A stretch of DNA of 64,000 bases from Bacillus sp. N1-1 (GTDB taxonomy: Bacteria; Bacillota; Bacilli; Bacillales; Guptibacillaceae). The notes under the pieces are model-generated. The model did no database searches and was not told the origin of the DNA. It saw only the letters and a program-made list of their open reading frames with translations. The position numbers and the translations under genes are program-made. The stretch lies in NCBI RefSeq assembly GCF_009818105.1, contig NZ_CP046564.1, forward strand, positions 558,001 through 622,000. The letters run 5' to 3'. Shown here piece after piece: positions 52,772 to 61,095 of the stretch; within the stretch, counting starts at the first letter, position 1, and every line of letters begins with the position of its first letter.

Positions 52772-53550
52772 TGGAGTCTTCGGAATACCGAGAGTGCTTA
52801 ATTGAACTGATCTATCAATTAGCTGACGATGATTTTTTGCTAGCATACCGTGGATCAGAATGGCTCGGCCTTGCGCCTCATATTGAAGAGGATGTAGCGT
52901 TTGCTTCAATTAGTCAGGATTTGATGGGGCATGCCGCACTTTATTATGGATTACTAGAAGAGCTTGGAGAAGGAAAAATAGATCACTTAACGCATAATCG
53001 CTCTCCTGAATATTTTCGAAATGCCATTCTTGTAGAGTTGCCGAATGGAACGGGGACTTATTTAGAAAACCCATCATATGATTGGGCATTTACTGTTGTT
53101 CGAAATTACTTCTATACGCTGGCCAAAAAGGTTCGACTTGATTCAATCAAGAAGGCATCTTATGGGCCATTGCAGCACGTTGTTCAAAAAATCTCCATTG
53201 AGATGAGCTACCATATGATGCATTGGGAAGTTTGGTTTAAACAGCTCATCAATAGTACATCTGAAGCGAAAAGTAGAATGGAAGAAGCGATGAACACTGT
53301 ATTTGCAGAGTTAGGTGGTGTTTTTTCATACGGTCGTTTTGGTGATCGCATGGTGAGGCTTTCGCTTATTGAAAGTGAAGAGGTCCTTAAGGAACGATGG
53401 CTGGTTTACTTAAACAAAGAAAAAATAATACAGCATTCTATGAAAATGAAACAGGGGAATGGTCGAAATGGCGTTCATACACCCCATTTAGCGGAAGCTC
53501 TCGATACGCTGTCAGAAGTATATCAATCTGTCCCTACAGCGGAGTGGTGA
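52771..53550 (+). CDS. paaC: Phenylacetyl-CoA epoxidase subunit PaaC
   Basis: This 259-residue helical protein has the same ferritin-like fold as PaaA but is the structural partner. Residues such as QDLMGHAALYYGLLEELGEG and EMSYHMMHWEVWF keep the family's EDxxH-like helix positions without a full di-iron set. The start overlaps the paaB stop. The gene is followed by paaD after 13 bases. Confidence 0.9.
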   Translation: MESSEYRECLIELIYQLADDDFLLAYRGSEWLGLAPHIEEDVAFASISQDLMGHAALYYGLLEELGEGKIDHLTHNRSPEYFRNAILVELPNGTGTYLENPSYDWAFTVVRNYFYTLAKKVRLDSIKKASYGPLQHVVQKISIEMSYHMMHWEVWFKQLINSTSEAKSRMEEAMNTVFAELGGVFSYGRFGDRMVRLSLIESEEVLKERWLVYLNKEKIIQHSMKMKQGNGRNGVHTPHLAEALDTLSEVYQSVPTAEW

Positions 53551-53563
53551 GGAGGGGGAGGAA

Positions 53564-54037
53564 ATGATACTTAAAGAGAATGTGATGAAGGTGCTCGATA
53601 CGGTAAAAGATCCGGAGATTCCTGTTGTAAGCGTAGTGGAACTTGGGATGATCCACAACGTTTCTATTCAGAATGATCGAGTCACAATTGAAGTGATGCC
53701 AACATTCTCAGGGTGTCCTGCATTAGAAATCATCAAAAGGAATATCGAGCTTGCTGTAGAAAGTATTCCTGAAGTGAATTCTTTATCTGTTTCATTTATT
53801 CGGCATCCCATATGGACAACCGATCTTGTTTCGGAGAAGGCGAAGCAGGAGTTAAAAAAGTTCGGTATTGCGCCACCTGAAGACTGTGTGGAAGGGGAAT
53901 GGCATGTACCGTGTCCGTATTGTGGATCAGTTTATACAACAATGGATAATATTTTCGGGCCAGCCGCTTGTCGAAGTATTTTGTATTGTAAGTCATGTAA
54001 AAACCCATTTGAAGCGATGAAGCCTGTATCAATTTAA
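53564..54037 (+). CDS. paaD: Phenylacetate degradation protein PaaD (iron–sulfur assembly-like)
   Basis: This 157-residue protein has an N-terminal MIP18/DUF59 domain (VKDPEIPVVSVVELGMIHNV, with the reactive Cys in FSGCPALE) and a C-terminal zinc-ribbon-like CPYCGS … CKSCKNPFE. PaaD is needed for maturation of the epoxidase complex, probably for iron–sulfur cluster insertion into the reductase. The reductase gene (paaE) that would need this is not in the window. Confidence 0.9.
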   Translation: MILKENVMKVLDTVKDPEIPVVSVVELGMIHNVSIQNDRVTIEVMPTFSGCPALEIIKRNIELAVESIPEVNSLSVSFIRHPIWTTDLVSEKAKQELKKFGIAPPEDCVEGEWHVPCPYCGSVYTTMDNIFGPAACRSILYCKSCKNPFEAMKPVSI

Positions 54038-54059
54038 TTAAAATAAGAAAGGTTGATGA

Positions 54060-54383
54060 ATGATGGTTAAAGTGATTGCATTGTATAAACAGCCGGAGAA
54101 CGCACAGAAATTCGATGAGCATTATTTTAATACGCACGCCCCAATTACAGCTAAAATCCCTGGATTGAAGAAAATGGAAGTGACAAAGATTGTTGGCTCA
54201 CCTATGGGAAAAAGCGACTATTATTTGATGTGTGAAATGTATTATGAAGATCATGAATCGATGAAAGCGGGAATGAAGTCTCAAGAAGGTAAGGCTTCAG
54301 GTAAAGATCTAATGAGTTTTGCTGGCGATCTTGTAACACTAATGATTGGTGAAGAAGTTGGAGAAACAGCAGATACAAAATAA
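54060..54383 (+). CDS. EthD-family protein
   Basis: This 107-residue protein has an EthD/dimeric alpha-beta-barrel fold. VIALYKQPENAQKFDEHYFNTHAP is cut here to its key features: a YxxP start, the FDEHYxxTHxP motif, and GLKKMEVTKI. EthD proteins assist oxidation of ethers, and related barrels bind aromatic or polyketide intermediates. In this operon, between paaD and paaG, it may protect or rearrange the reactive epoxide/oxepin intermediate; that is an inference. AAAGG lies seven bases upstream; a second ATG follows directly. Confidence 0.8.
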   Translation: MMVKVIALYKQPENAQKFDEHYFNTHAPITAKIPGLKKMEVTKIVGSPMGKSDYYLMCEMYYEDHESMKAGMKSQEGKASGKDLMSFAGDLVTLMIGEEVGETADTK

Positions 54384-54398
54384 AGTGAGGTGGAATGA

Positions 54399-55172
54399 AT
54401 GTTCGAAACGATTGAATATGAAGTAAAGGATCGCGTAAGTTGGATTCGGTTAAATCGACCGAATAAATTGAATGCGTTTACATTTAAAATGAATCAAGAA
54501 ATAACGGAAGCGATGAAGCTAGCGAATAACAATAATGAAGCTCGCTGTGTGGTGATCACAGGGAATGGAAGAGCTTTTTGCTCAGGTCAGGATTTAGGTG
54601 GCGTTGAAGAAGGTGTGGATCATGGTGAAATGCTGAGGGCTACTTATAATCCGATGGTAAAAGAAATTACCTCTTCATCTAAACCGGTCATTGCTGCAGT
54701 TAACGGTGTAGCGGCAGGTGCAGGCATGAGTCTTGCTCTTGCGTGTGATTTTCGATTAGCTCATGAAAACGCAAGCTTTATTGAAGCATTTGTTCATGTT
54801 GGCCTTGTTCCTGATTCTGGGAGTACCTATTTTCTTCCGCGTCTGATCGGTCATGCGAAAGCGCTAGAACTTGCTCTACTTGGAGACAAAGTAAGTGCTT
54901 CAGATGCTAAGCAGCTTGGACTTGTGACGCAAATTTTCTCTAATGAACAGTGGGAGAAAGGGATTAATCAGTTTGCAAACCGACTAGCTAGCCTTCCGCC
55001 AAAAGCGGTAACTCTCATTAAACAGAGTTTACTCCGCAGCTGGGATAGTACCCTTGATGAGGTGCTTGAAATGGAAGCTGTTGCTCAGGCTGAAGCTGGT
55101 CAAACGAAAGATCATAAGGAAGGGCTCCTAGCATTTACTGAGAAACGTAAACCAGTTTTCCAGGGGAGTTAA
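54399..55172 (+). CDS. paaG: Enoyl-CoA hydratase/isomerase family protein, PaaG-like ring-epoxide isomerase
   Basis: This 257-residue crotonase has the oxyanion-hole segments GRAFCSGQDL and AAVNGVAAGAGMSLALACD. The LVPDSGSTYFLPRLIG motif, with an Asp in place of the Glu-containing hydratase motif, is characteristic of PaaG. PaaG isomerises the ring epoxide of phenylacetyl-CoA to the oxepin. It follows the EthD gene after 15 bases. A second crotonase gene lies after a 135-base gap. Confidence 0.85.
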   Translation: MFETIEYEVKDRVSWIRLNRPNKLNAFTFKMNQEITEAMKLANNNNEARCVVITGNGRAFCSGQDLGGVEEGVDHGEMLRATYNPMVKEITSSSKPVIAAVNGVAAGAGMSLALACDFRLAHENASFIEAFVHVGLVPDSGSTYFLPRLIGHAKALELALLGDKVSASDAKQLGLVTQIFSNEQWEKGINQFANRLASLPPKAVTLIKQSLLRSWDSTLDEVLEMEAVAQAEAGQTKDHKEGLLAFTEKRKPVFQGS

Positions 55173-55307
55173 GAGAGCGAGAGAAAAAAAGAAGGAAACC
55201 GGGGGTAAATCTTGAATAGATGCTATAGAGCGAAAGCAGCCGAGGAGGTTGATGAACCAACTTCCCGGCTCTTTCCTATGCTTACTACCATAGAAGGAGG
55301 TCTTCAA

Positions 55308-56084
55308 ATGTCAGTTGTTACATATGAAGTGAAAAACCATGTGGGATACGTAACCTTAAATCGACCAGAAGTTCTAAACTGTTTTAATTACGAAACCCTT
55401 TCGGTACTGCAGGGAATTGTTGACGATATATATTCAGATCGCCAGGTTCGTGCCGTTATTTTTTTAGGAGCTGGTGAAAAGGCTTTCAGCGCAGGAGCTG
55501 ATTTGAAAGAAAGAAGAACGCTCTCTGAAAGTGAAGTCCGTCGCAACGTTAAAAAAATCCGAGAAGTGTTTTCCTCAGTTGAATCACTTCCTCAGCCAAC
55601 CATCGCAGCATTGAATGGGTTTGCTTTTGGTGGAGGCTTTGAGCTTGCTCTTGCATGTGATTTTCGCTATGCCGTCGAAGGAACAAAAATGGGCTTAACC
55701 GAAACGAGTCTAGGTATCATACCTGGGGCTGGAGGAACTCAGCGGTTACCACGTCTAATTGGAACAGCGAAAGCGATGGAATTGGTGTTAACAGCACGAA
55801 AATTAACATCAGAAGAAGCTTACCAAAATGGCATTCTAAACGGTGTCGTACCACGTGAAGACTTGCTGAAAAAATGTGAAGAGTTAGCACAAGAAATCTG
55901 CCAAAATGCTCCGATTGCTGTGCAACAGGCGAAGTTTGCTGTCCGAGAAGGAATGAATGTGGATCGTTATACAGGAATGGCAATTGAATCGAAAGCTTAT
56001 GAAGTAACAATCCCAACCAATGACCGTCTTGAAGCATTAGGTGCCTTTGCAGAAAAAAGAAAACCAATCTTTAAAGGGGAGTAG
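55308..56084 (+). CDS. paaF: Enoyl-CoA hydratase, PaaF-like
   Basis: This 258-residue crotonase has both catalytic regions of true hydratases (KAFSAGADLKER, ALNGFAFGGGFELALACDF, ETSLGIIPGAGGTQRLPRLIG). PaaF would hydrate the 2,3-dehydroadipyl-CoA intermediate of the pathway. The frame is open from 55212, but AAGGAGGT lies six bases before the ATG at 55308 and the family starts there. The gap 55173–55307 contains an imperfect hairpin (55238–55251 with 55258–55270) but no convincing gene. Confidence 0.85.
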   Translation: MSVVTYEVKNHVGYVTLNRPEVLNCFNYETLSVLQGIVDDIYSDRQVRAVIFLGAGEKAFSAGADLKERRTLSESEVRRNVKKIREVFSSVESLPQPTIAALNGFAFGGGFELALACDFRYAVEGTKMGLTETSLGIIPGAGGTQRLPRLIGTAKAMELVLTARKLTSEEAYQNGILNGVVPREDLLKKCEELAQEICQNAPIAVQQAKFAVREGMNVDRYTGMAIESKAYEVTIPTNDRLEALGAFAEKRKPIFKGE

Positions 56085-56176
56085 CTGTTGCAGAAGAGGT
56101 AAGGCTCTGGTAGTATAACATCATATTTGAACCGCGTTTTTATTACGGAATGCTTTAAGCAAGCGGAGGTATGATG

Positions 56177-57070
56177 ATGAGCGAATCTTTGAATACACGC
56201 TCCATGATTTTTACATTGTATGGAGAGTATGTTAGACACTATGGAAATGATATTTGGATTGGTAGTTTGATTCGTCTTCTAAAAGAGTTTGGGCATAATG
56301 ACCAATCTGTTCGAGCAGCGATTTCAAGAATGAGTAAGCAGGGCTGGGTGGAGGCAAGGAAAGAAGGTAATAAAAGTTTCTACTATTTAACAGAACGCGG
56401 GATTAGGAGAATGGATGAGGCGGCAGAGAGAATATTTAAGCTCCGGCCAGCGGAATGGGATGGAAGATGGCGTATGTTTCTTTATACAATCCCTGAAGAG
56501 AAGCGACATATTCGAGATGAGTTACGTAAAGAGCTTGTTTGGAGCGGGTTCGGCAGTTCATCCGCTAGCTTATGGCTTTCACCTAATCACCTGGAAGAAC
56601 AGGTGAAATGGCTGATTGATAAGTATGAAATTAGTGACTATGTTCATTTCTTTGTTGCTGATTATAAAGGTCCACATGAAAACCATGCCCTTGTCAATGA
56701 ATGCTGGGATTTGAATGAAATAAGCACTCGATACCGTGAGTTTATTAAAATGTATAGCGAGCGTTATGTTATCGATCGTAGTAAAATCGAAAAAGGGAAA
56801 ATGAGTGATGGCGACTGTTTTGTAGAACGCGCTAAGCTCGTTCATGAGTACCGAAAGTTTCTATTTATTGATCCGGGCCTTCCATCACAATTATTACCTG
56901 ACGAATGGCCTGGTGAGCACGCAGCCATGTTATTTAGCGATTACTATAAAACGCTTGCGAAACCAGCTTCACGTTTTTTTGAAGAAGTCTTTCGAGAAGG
57001 AAATGAACTGAAAAATAAAGATAATGAGTATGATGCACTCCAGCATCCTTTGTTATCTGACAGGCCATAG
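56177..57070 (+). CDS. paaX: PaaX-family transcriptional repressor
   Basis: This 297-residue protein has an N-terminal winged helix (NTRSMIFTLYGEYVRHYG … NDQSVRAAISRMSKQGWVEA) and the PaaX C-terminal domain with a Cas2-like middle (EWDGRWRMFLYTIPEEKRH). PaaX represses paa genes and is released by phenylacetyl-CoA. Three consecutive ATG codons follow the ribosome binding site; 56177 has GGAGGT six bases away. A degenerate CGTTTTTATTACG (56135–56147) upstream resembles the palindrome at the paaA promoter only in its ends. The terminator lies right after the stop codon. Confidence 0.92.
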   Translation: MSESLNTRSMIFTLYGEYVRHYGNDIWIGSLIRLLKEFGHNDQSVRAAISRMSKQGWVEARKEGNKSFYYLTERGIRRMDEAAERIFKLRPAEWDGRWRMFLYTIPEEKRHIRDELRKELVWSGFGSSSASLWLSPNHLEEQVKWLIDKYEISDYVHFFVADYKGPHENHALVNECWDLNEISTRYREFIKMYSERYVIDRSKIEKGKMSDGDCFVERAKLVHEYRKFLFIDPGLPSQLLPDEWPGEHAAMLFSDYYKTLAKPASRFFEEVFREGNELKNKDNEYDALQHPLLSDRP

Positions 57071-57076
57071 AAGTAG

Positions 57077-57110
57077 AAAGAAGGAACGGGTATCCCGCTC
57101 CTTCTTTTTC
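57077..57110. terminator. Terminator after paaX
   Basis: Stem AAGAAGGA.CGGG/CCCG.TCCTTCTT (one mismatch) has a 3-base loop and T-run. It is shared with the convergent hexapeptide-repeat gene. Confidence 0.85.
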
Positions 57111-57111
57111 G

Positions 57112-57636
57112 TTATCTGAGAACTTCATGTACCTGATCTTTAAATTCTTTTCCCTTTGTTTTATACGTTTCAATCGTTAAGGTGATGAGTTCCTTGTCTT
57201 TCTCTGTTAATTCCCTGATTACTTTTCCTGGAGAGCCGAGAACCATAGAATTAGGTGGAATCTTTTTACCAGAAGGGATCAGCGTATTTGCCCCTATTAG
57301 CGAACCTTCACCAATCTCAGCACCGTCAAGTACGATTGCTCCCATACCGATTAATGCCCCTTTACGAATCGTGCAGCCATGTAGAATCGCATTATGGCCA
57401 ACAGATACTTCGTCTTCTAACACAAGTGGGAATCCTTCAAACAAATGGCACGTGCAATTGTCCTGGATATTGCACCCTTTTCCAATTGTGATTGGTGCTT
57501 CATCCCCTCTTAAAACGGCATTAAACCATACGGTCGATTCTTCTCCAATTGTCACATCCCCAATAATTTTGGCGCCTGGAGCTACGTACACATCTCCCGC
57601 AAGCTCTGGTGTTAAACCATTATACGAAAATAACAT
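57112..57636 (-). CDS. Gamma-carbonic-anhydrase/PaaY-like hexapeptide-repeat protein
   Basis: This 174-residue left-handed beta-helix protein has the repeats ITIGKGCNIQDNC, LEDEVSVGHNAIL and HGCTIRKGALIGMGAI, including the His-rich metal site positions (CHLFE, GHNAILHG). B. subtilis has a protein of this family (YtoA, about 171 residues) without connection to aromatic degradation, while E. coli PaaY is a thioesterase of the paa operon. The location between paaX and the other island genes favours a PaaY-like role. The minus-strand orientation and separate transcription leave this open. Confidence 0.82.
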   Translation of the reverse strand: MLFSYNGLTPELAGDVYVAPGAKIIGDVTIGEESTVWFNAVLRGDEAPITIGKGCNIQDNCTCHLFEGFPLVLEDEVSVGHNAILHGCTIRKGALIGMGAIVLDGAEIGEGSLIGANTLIPSGKKIPPNSMVLGSPGKVIRELTEKDKELITLTIETYKTKGKEFKDQVHEVLR

Positions 57637-57732
57637 AAAACCGCGTTCTCCTTTCTGAAATAACAGGCTAATTACGGACGAGAAATAAATCGTGTTTCAT
57701 AAGAAGCAGGAATTTTTTGTTTCACTTTGAAT

Positions 57733-57750
57733 GTTATAAATAAGTATAAC
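57733..57750. promoter_or_regulatory. Inverted repeat before the nitronate monooxygenase-like gene
   Basis: GTTATA-AATAAG-TATAAC (perfect 6-base arms) lies 54 bases before the start codon, in an A/T-rich promoter region. TATAAC (57745–57750) may also serve as -10 box. It differs from the palindrome at 51427. Confidence 0.4.
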
Positions 57751-57803
57751 ACGTTTTTTTAAAAGCGTATGAATATCGTCATGTATTTAGGAGGAGATAT
57801 AAA

Positions 57804-58772
57804 ATGAGACGTCTTTGTGAGTTGCTGTCCGTTCACTACCCATTTATACAAGGAGGAATGGGGAATATTTCAAGTCCTGTTCTCGCATCAGCTGTATCTG
57901 AGGCAGGCGGACTTGGAACAATCGGAACGGGTACGCTAACAGTAGATGAAGTAGAATCACTGCTTCTTGATATGAAGAAACGGACTAAGAAAGTATTTGC
58001 GCTCAACATACCAATTTCCGTTACAGCAAACTTAAAAGGAATGTGTGAATTAGCTGTGAAACACGCTGTACCTGTCGTCTCTCTTTCAGCCGGTAACCCA
58101 GCCCCTTATATTGCTTATTTTAAACAAAATAACATTAAGGTCATTTGTGTTACCGCAAGCGTGAAGCATGCGCAAAAAGCTGAAAATGCTGGTGCAGATC
58201 TTATCGTAGGAGAAGGCTTTGAAGCAGCTGGGATCAATTCGCCCCTTGAGCTTACGACGATGACGCTTATTCCTCAGCTTGTCGCTAAAGTACAAATACC
58301 TGTCATTGCTGCAGGAGGGGTAGGTGATTCAAAAGGCTTTGCCGCAGCATTAGCTTTAGGGGCAGAGGGGATTCAAATGGGAACGAGATTAATTGCAACG
58401 AAGGAATCTCCTTATCATGAACGATATGTTGAAAGGTTACTAGAAGCAGATGATACAGAAACGGTAATCGTTGGACGGAGCGTAGGAAAAGTACGTAGGA
58501 TTTTAAAAACTGCTTATGCCGACCAGTTAATTCAAGCGGAAGGAGCAGGTATTCATCCAGATGATTTTGAAGCAATGACAGATGAGGAGAAACATCGAAT
58601 TGGTGCAGTAGAAGGGCGATTGGAAGAGGGATTTATTAATGGCGGACAAATAAGCGGATTAGTTAAGTCCATTCCGACGGTTCAGGAGCTATTTAAAGAA
58701 ATGATGGAAGGAGCTGAGCAAATTTACGAGAATCAGATGAAGGCATTTAAAGGTTTTTATTTAAAGCACTAG
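57804..58772 (+). CDS. Nitronate monooxygenase-like FMN flavoenzyme (NPD family)
   Basis: This 322-residue TIM-barrel FMN enzyme has the family features PFIQGGMGNISSP, VGEGFEAAGIN in place of the usual EAGGH, and VIAAGGVGDSKGFAAALALGAEGIQMGTRLIA. The same fold is used by nitronate monooxygenase and by the enoyl-ACP reductase FabK. The EAAGI variation makes the substrate uncertain. AGGAGG lies before the ATG. It lies within the aromatic island and is transcribed separately from paa, so it may handle a related metabolite, but a direct link is not shown. Confidence 0.8.
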   Translation: MRRLCELLSVHYPFIQGGMGNISSPVLASAVSEAGGLGTIGTGTLTVDEVESLLLDMKKRTKKVFALNIPISVTANLKGMCELAVKHAVPVVSLSAGNPAPYIAYFKQNNIKVICVTASVKHAQKAENAGADLIVGEGFEAAGINSPLELTTMTLIPQLVAKVQIPVIAAGGVGDSKGFAAALALGAEGIQMGTRLIATKESPYHERYVERLLEADDTETVIVGRSVGKVRRILKTAYADQLIQAEGAGIHPDDFEAMTDEEKHRIGAVEGRLEEGFINGGQISGLVKSIPTVQELFKEMMEGAEQIYENQMKAFKGFYLKH

Positions 58773-58831
58773 ATCTATATCAAAATATTATTTTGGAAAA
58801 TATAAAATAGTAATAATTGTTTGAATACTCG

Positions 58832-58860
58832 TTGACAAGCTAGATTTGCCAGTGTACCAT
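58832..58860 (+). promoter_or_regulatory. Promoter and nearby palindrome before the ABC importer operon
   Basis: TTGACA (58832–58837), a 17-base spacer and TACCAT (58855–58860). Further downstream ATAAGTT-GAGAG-AACTTAT (58908–58926) is a perfect palindrome with 7-base arms, directly before the ribosome binding site; it may be an operator or a leader hairpin. Confidence 0.6.
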
Positions 58861-58944
58861 AACGATACAATATCCCGGACAGGCGATAGGGTTAAAATAT
58901 GACGACAATAAGTTGAGAGAACTTATTTGGGGGAGGACAGGCAT

Positions 58945-59955
58945 TTGAAATCCTGGAAAAAGTGGGTTGGAATTTCGGTTGTAAGCGTGATGGCACTTGC
59001 AGGGTGTGGATCGAATAATTCCTCATCAAACGTAGAGGATGACGGGGAAGCAAGTAAAGATACTTATACGATTGGCGTCACGCAAATCGTGGAGCACCCT
59101 TCATTGGATGCTGCTTATGAAGGTTTTAAAATGGCACTCGAAGAGAACGGATTTAAAGAAGGAGATAACATTACTTACGATGTTCAAAATGCTCAGAATG
59201 ACATGAACAACAGTAACACGATTGCGCAAAACCTCGTAGGTGATGAAGTAGATTTAATTTTTGCAAATTCAACTCCAAGCGCACAATCCGCGTTAAATGC
59301 CACTTCCGATATTCCGATTGTTTTTACTTCGGTAACGGATCCAGTCGGGGCAAAACTTGTCGAGGATTTTGATAAGCCAGGTGAGAATATAACTGGTACA
59401 ACGGATACTCATCCTGAAGCGATTCCAAAAACAATTGAGTTTATTGCCAGTGAATTTGATGCTAAAAATGTTGGGCTGATCTACAATGCTGGGGAACAAA
59501 ATTCTGTGGCCCAGGTTGATATTGTTAAAGAAGCAATGGAAGGAACGGATATGAAAGCTGTTGAGAAGAGTGTTTCCACATCAGCTGAAGTAAAACAAGC
59601 TGCTGAAGCGCTTGTTGGAAAGGTGGATGTGATTTACATCGTGACGGATAACACGGTCGTATCAGCGCTCGAATCGGTCATTAGCGTAGCGAATGATAAG
59701 GATATTCCGATGTTTGCCGGAGAGTTTGATTCCGTTAACCGCGGTGCCTTTGCGGCTTATGGTTTTGATTATCAAGATATTGGTTATGAAGCAGGACAGA
59801 TGGCTGCAAAGATTTTAAAGGGTGAAGAAACGACGGCAGATCTTCCGGTACAATACCCTCAGAATTTAAAACTTAAAATGAATCAAACAGCAGCAGAAGA
59901 AATGGGCATCGAAGTGAAGTCAGAATGGGAAGAGATGGGGGAATACACAGAGTAG
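58945..59955 (+). CDS. ABC transporter substrate-binding lipoprotein, TrpX-like (PF04392 type)
   Basis: This 336-residue lipoprotein has a signal peptide ending in MALAGC (Cys21). The mature domain is of the ABC_sub_bind type (YTIGVTQIVEHPSLDAAYEGF, ANSTPSAQSALNATSDIPIVF). Characterised relatives such as the streptococcal TrpX bind tryptophan or other aromatic amino acids. With the following permease and ATPase it forms a three-component importer. It starts with TTG with GGGGGAGG eight bases upstream. Its location inside an aromatic catabolic island suggests an aromatic amino acid, most simply phenylalanine, as substrate (inference). Confidence 0.82.
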   Translation: MKSWKKWVGISVVSVMALAGCGSNNSSSNVEDDGEASKDTYTIGVTQIVEHPSLDAAYEGFKMALEENGFKEGDNITYDVQNAQNDMNNSNTIAQNLVGDEVDLIFANSTPSAQSALNATSDIPIVFTSVTDPVGAKLVEDFDKPGENITGTTDTHPEAIPKTIEFIASEFDAKNVGLIYNAGEQNSVAQVDIVKEAMEGTDMKAVEKSVSTSAEVKQAAEALVGKVDVIYIVTDNTVVSALESVISVANDKDIPMFAGEFDSVNRGAFAAYGFDYQDIGYEAGQMAAKILKGEETTADLPVQYPQNLKLKMNQTAAEEMGIEVKSEWEEMGEYTE

Positions 59956-59962
59956 AAAAATG

Positions 59963-60002
59963 GGTTCGAAAAAGAAGGAGTTTTCTTTTTCGAACCTTTT
60001 TT
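59963..60002 (+). terminator. Internal terminator between the binding-protein and permease genes
   Basis: A 14-base stem (GGTTCGAAAAAGAA/TTCTTTTTCGAACC) followed by six T lies in the middle of the importer operon. It would give more binding protein than permease. Confidence 0.85.
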
Positions 60003-60060
60003 ACGAATACCGTTTTCGAATGGACAAATACACTGTGAAAAGAATAGGAGGGAGTTCGGT

Positions 60061-61095
60061 ATGGGTTCAGCAATGTTTGGAGCAGTAGAATCTGGCATTA
60101 TTTATGCAATTATGGCACTTGGTGTTTATTTATCGTTTCGTATTCTAGATTTTCCCGATTTAACCGTTGATGGGAGCTTCGTCACTGGTGCAGCTATTGC
60201 TGCAATTCTAATTGTAAATGGAACGAATCCTTTTTTTGCAACGCTGATAGCGATCGGAGTGGGGTTTTTAGCAGGTTGCGTAACAGGTCTCCTACATACA
60301 AAAGGGAAAATCAATCCTCTTCTTGCGGGGATTCTTATGATGATTGCACTCTATTCCATAAACTTAAGAATAATGGGAAGGTCCAATGTTCCGTTGCTAA
60401 ATGAGGAATCTGTCTTTACCAAGTTAGAAGGTTTTTTTGAAGCATCTGGACTTGATCGTCTACTAAGTAACTTAGCTTCCTCAATTGGACTTGGCAACCT
60501 AACATCAACATGGTCCGTTTTAATAAGTATGTTACTTGTTACGACACTTATAAAAATTTTGACGGATTTATTTTTACGCACGCAAATTGGTCTTGCACTT
60601 CGAGCAACCGGTGATAATAAACGAATGATTCGTAGTTTCTCAGCGAACACGGATCAATTTACGATTCTTGGACTTGGCCTTTCGAACGCTCTCGTAGCAC
60701 TTGCAGGCGCATTAATTGCACAATATAGCTCATTTGCAGATGTTGGTATGGGCATTGGAATGATTATTATCGGACTTGCTTCAGTGATTATTGGAGAGGC
60801 GATTTTTGGAACCCGGACAATAGCAGTGACAACATTCGCTGTAGTTGGGGGAGCGATCGTCTATCGAATTGTTGTTAGTTTAGCGCTGCGAGTGGATTTC
60901 CTAGAGACAGGCGATATGAAATTGATTACGGCTGTGATCGTAATTGCTGCCCTTGTACTTCCACAATTAATAGATGGTCAAAAAGAACGAAATCGAAAGA
61001 AGCGAAAACGTCTTCAGCAAGAGTTGAAGTTAAAAGAAATGAAGGATGGAGGCGAAGAGTATGCTTCAACTAAATCAAATTCACAAAGTATTTAA
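60061..61095 (+). CDS. ABC transporter permease (BPD_transp_2 type)
   Basis: This 344-residue permease has eight to nine transmembrane helices, the LivH/M-like topology and the EAA-like stretch GLALRATGDNKRMIRSFSAN. A basic C-terminal tail (KERNRKKRKRLQQELKLKE) follows. It is the membrane part of the TrpX-like importer. The coding region overlaps the ATPase gene by 35 bases. Confidence 0.88.
   Translation: MGSAMFGAVESGIIYAIMALGVYLSFRILDFPDLTVDGSFVTGAAIAAILIVNGTNPFFATLIAIGVGFLAGCVTGLLHTKGKINPLLAGILMMIALYSINLRIMGRSNVPLLNEESVFTKLEGFFEASGLDRLLSNLASSIGLGNLTSTWSVLISMLLVTTLIKILTDLFLRTQIGLALRATGDNKRMIRSFSANTDQFTILGLGLSNALVALAGALIAQYSSFADVGMGIGMIIIGLASVIIGEAIFGTRTIAVTTFAVVGGAIVYRIVVSLALRVDFLETGDMKLITAVIVIAALVLPQLIDGQKERNRKKRKRLQQELKLKEMKDGGEEYASTKSNSQSI

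Noticed and set aside
55212..55307. N-terminal extension of the PaaF-like protein
   Set aside because: The family's conserved start follows the strong ribosome binding site before 55308; the extension spans a hairpin and has no homologous look.
57182..57658. 158-codon plus-strand frame opposite the hexapeptide-repeat gene
   Set aside because: It is an antisense shadow of the regular beta-helix repeats, with Pro/Ser-rich composition.
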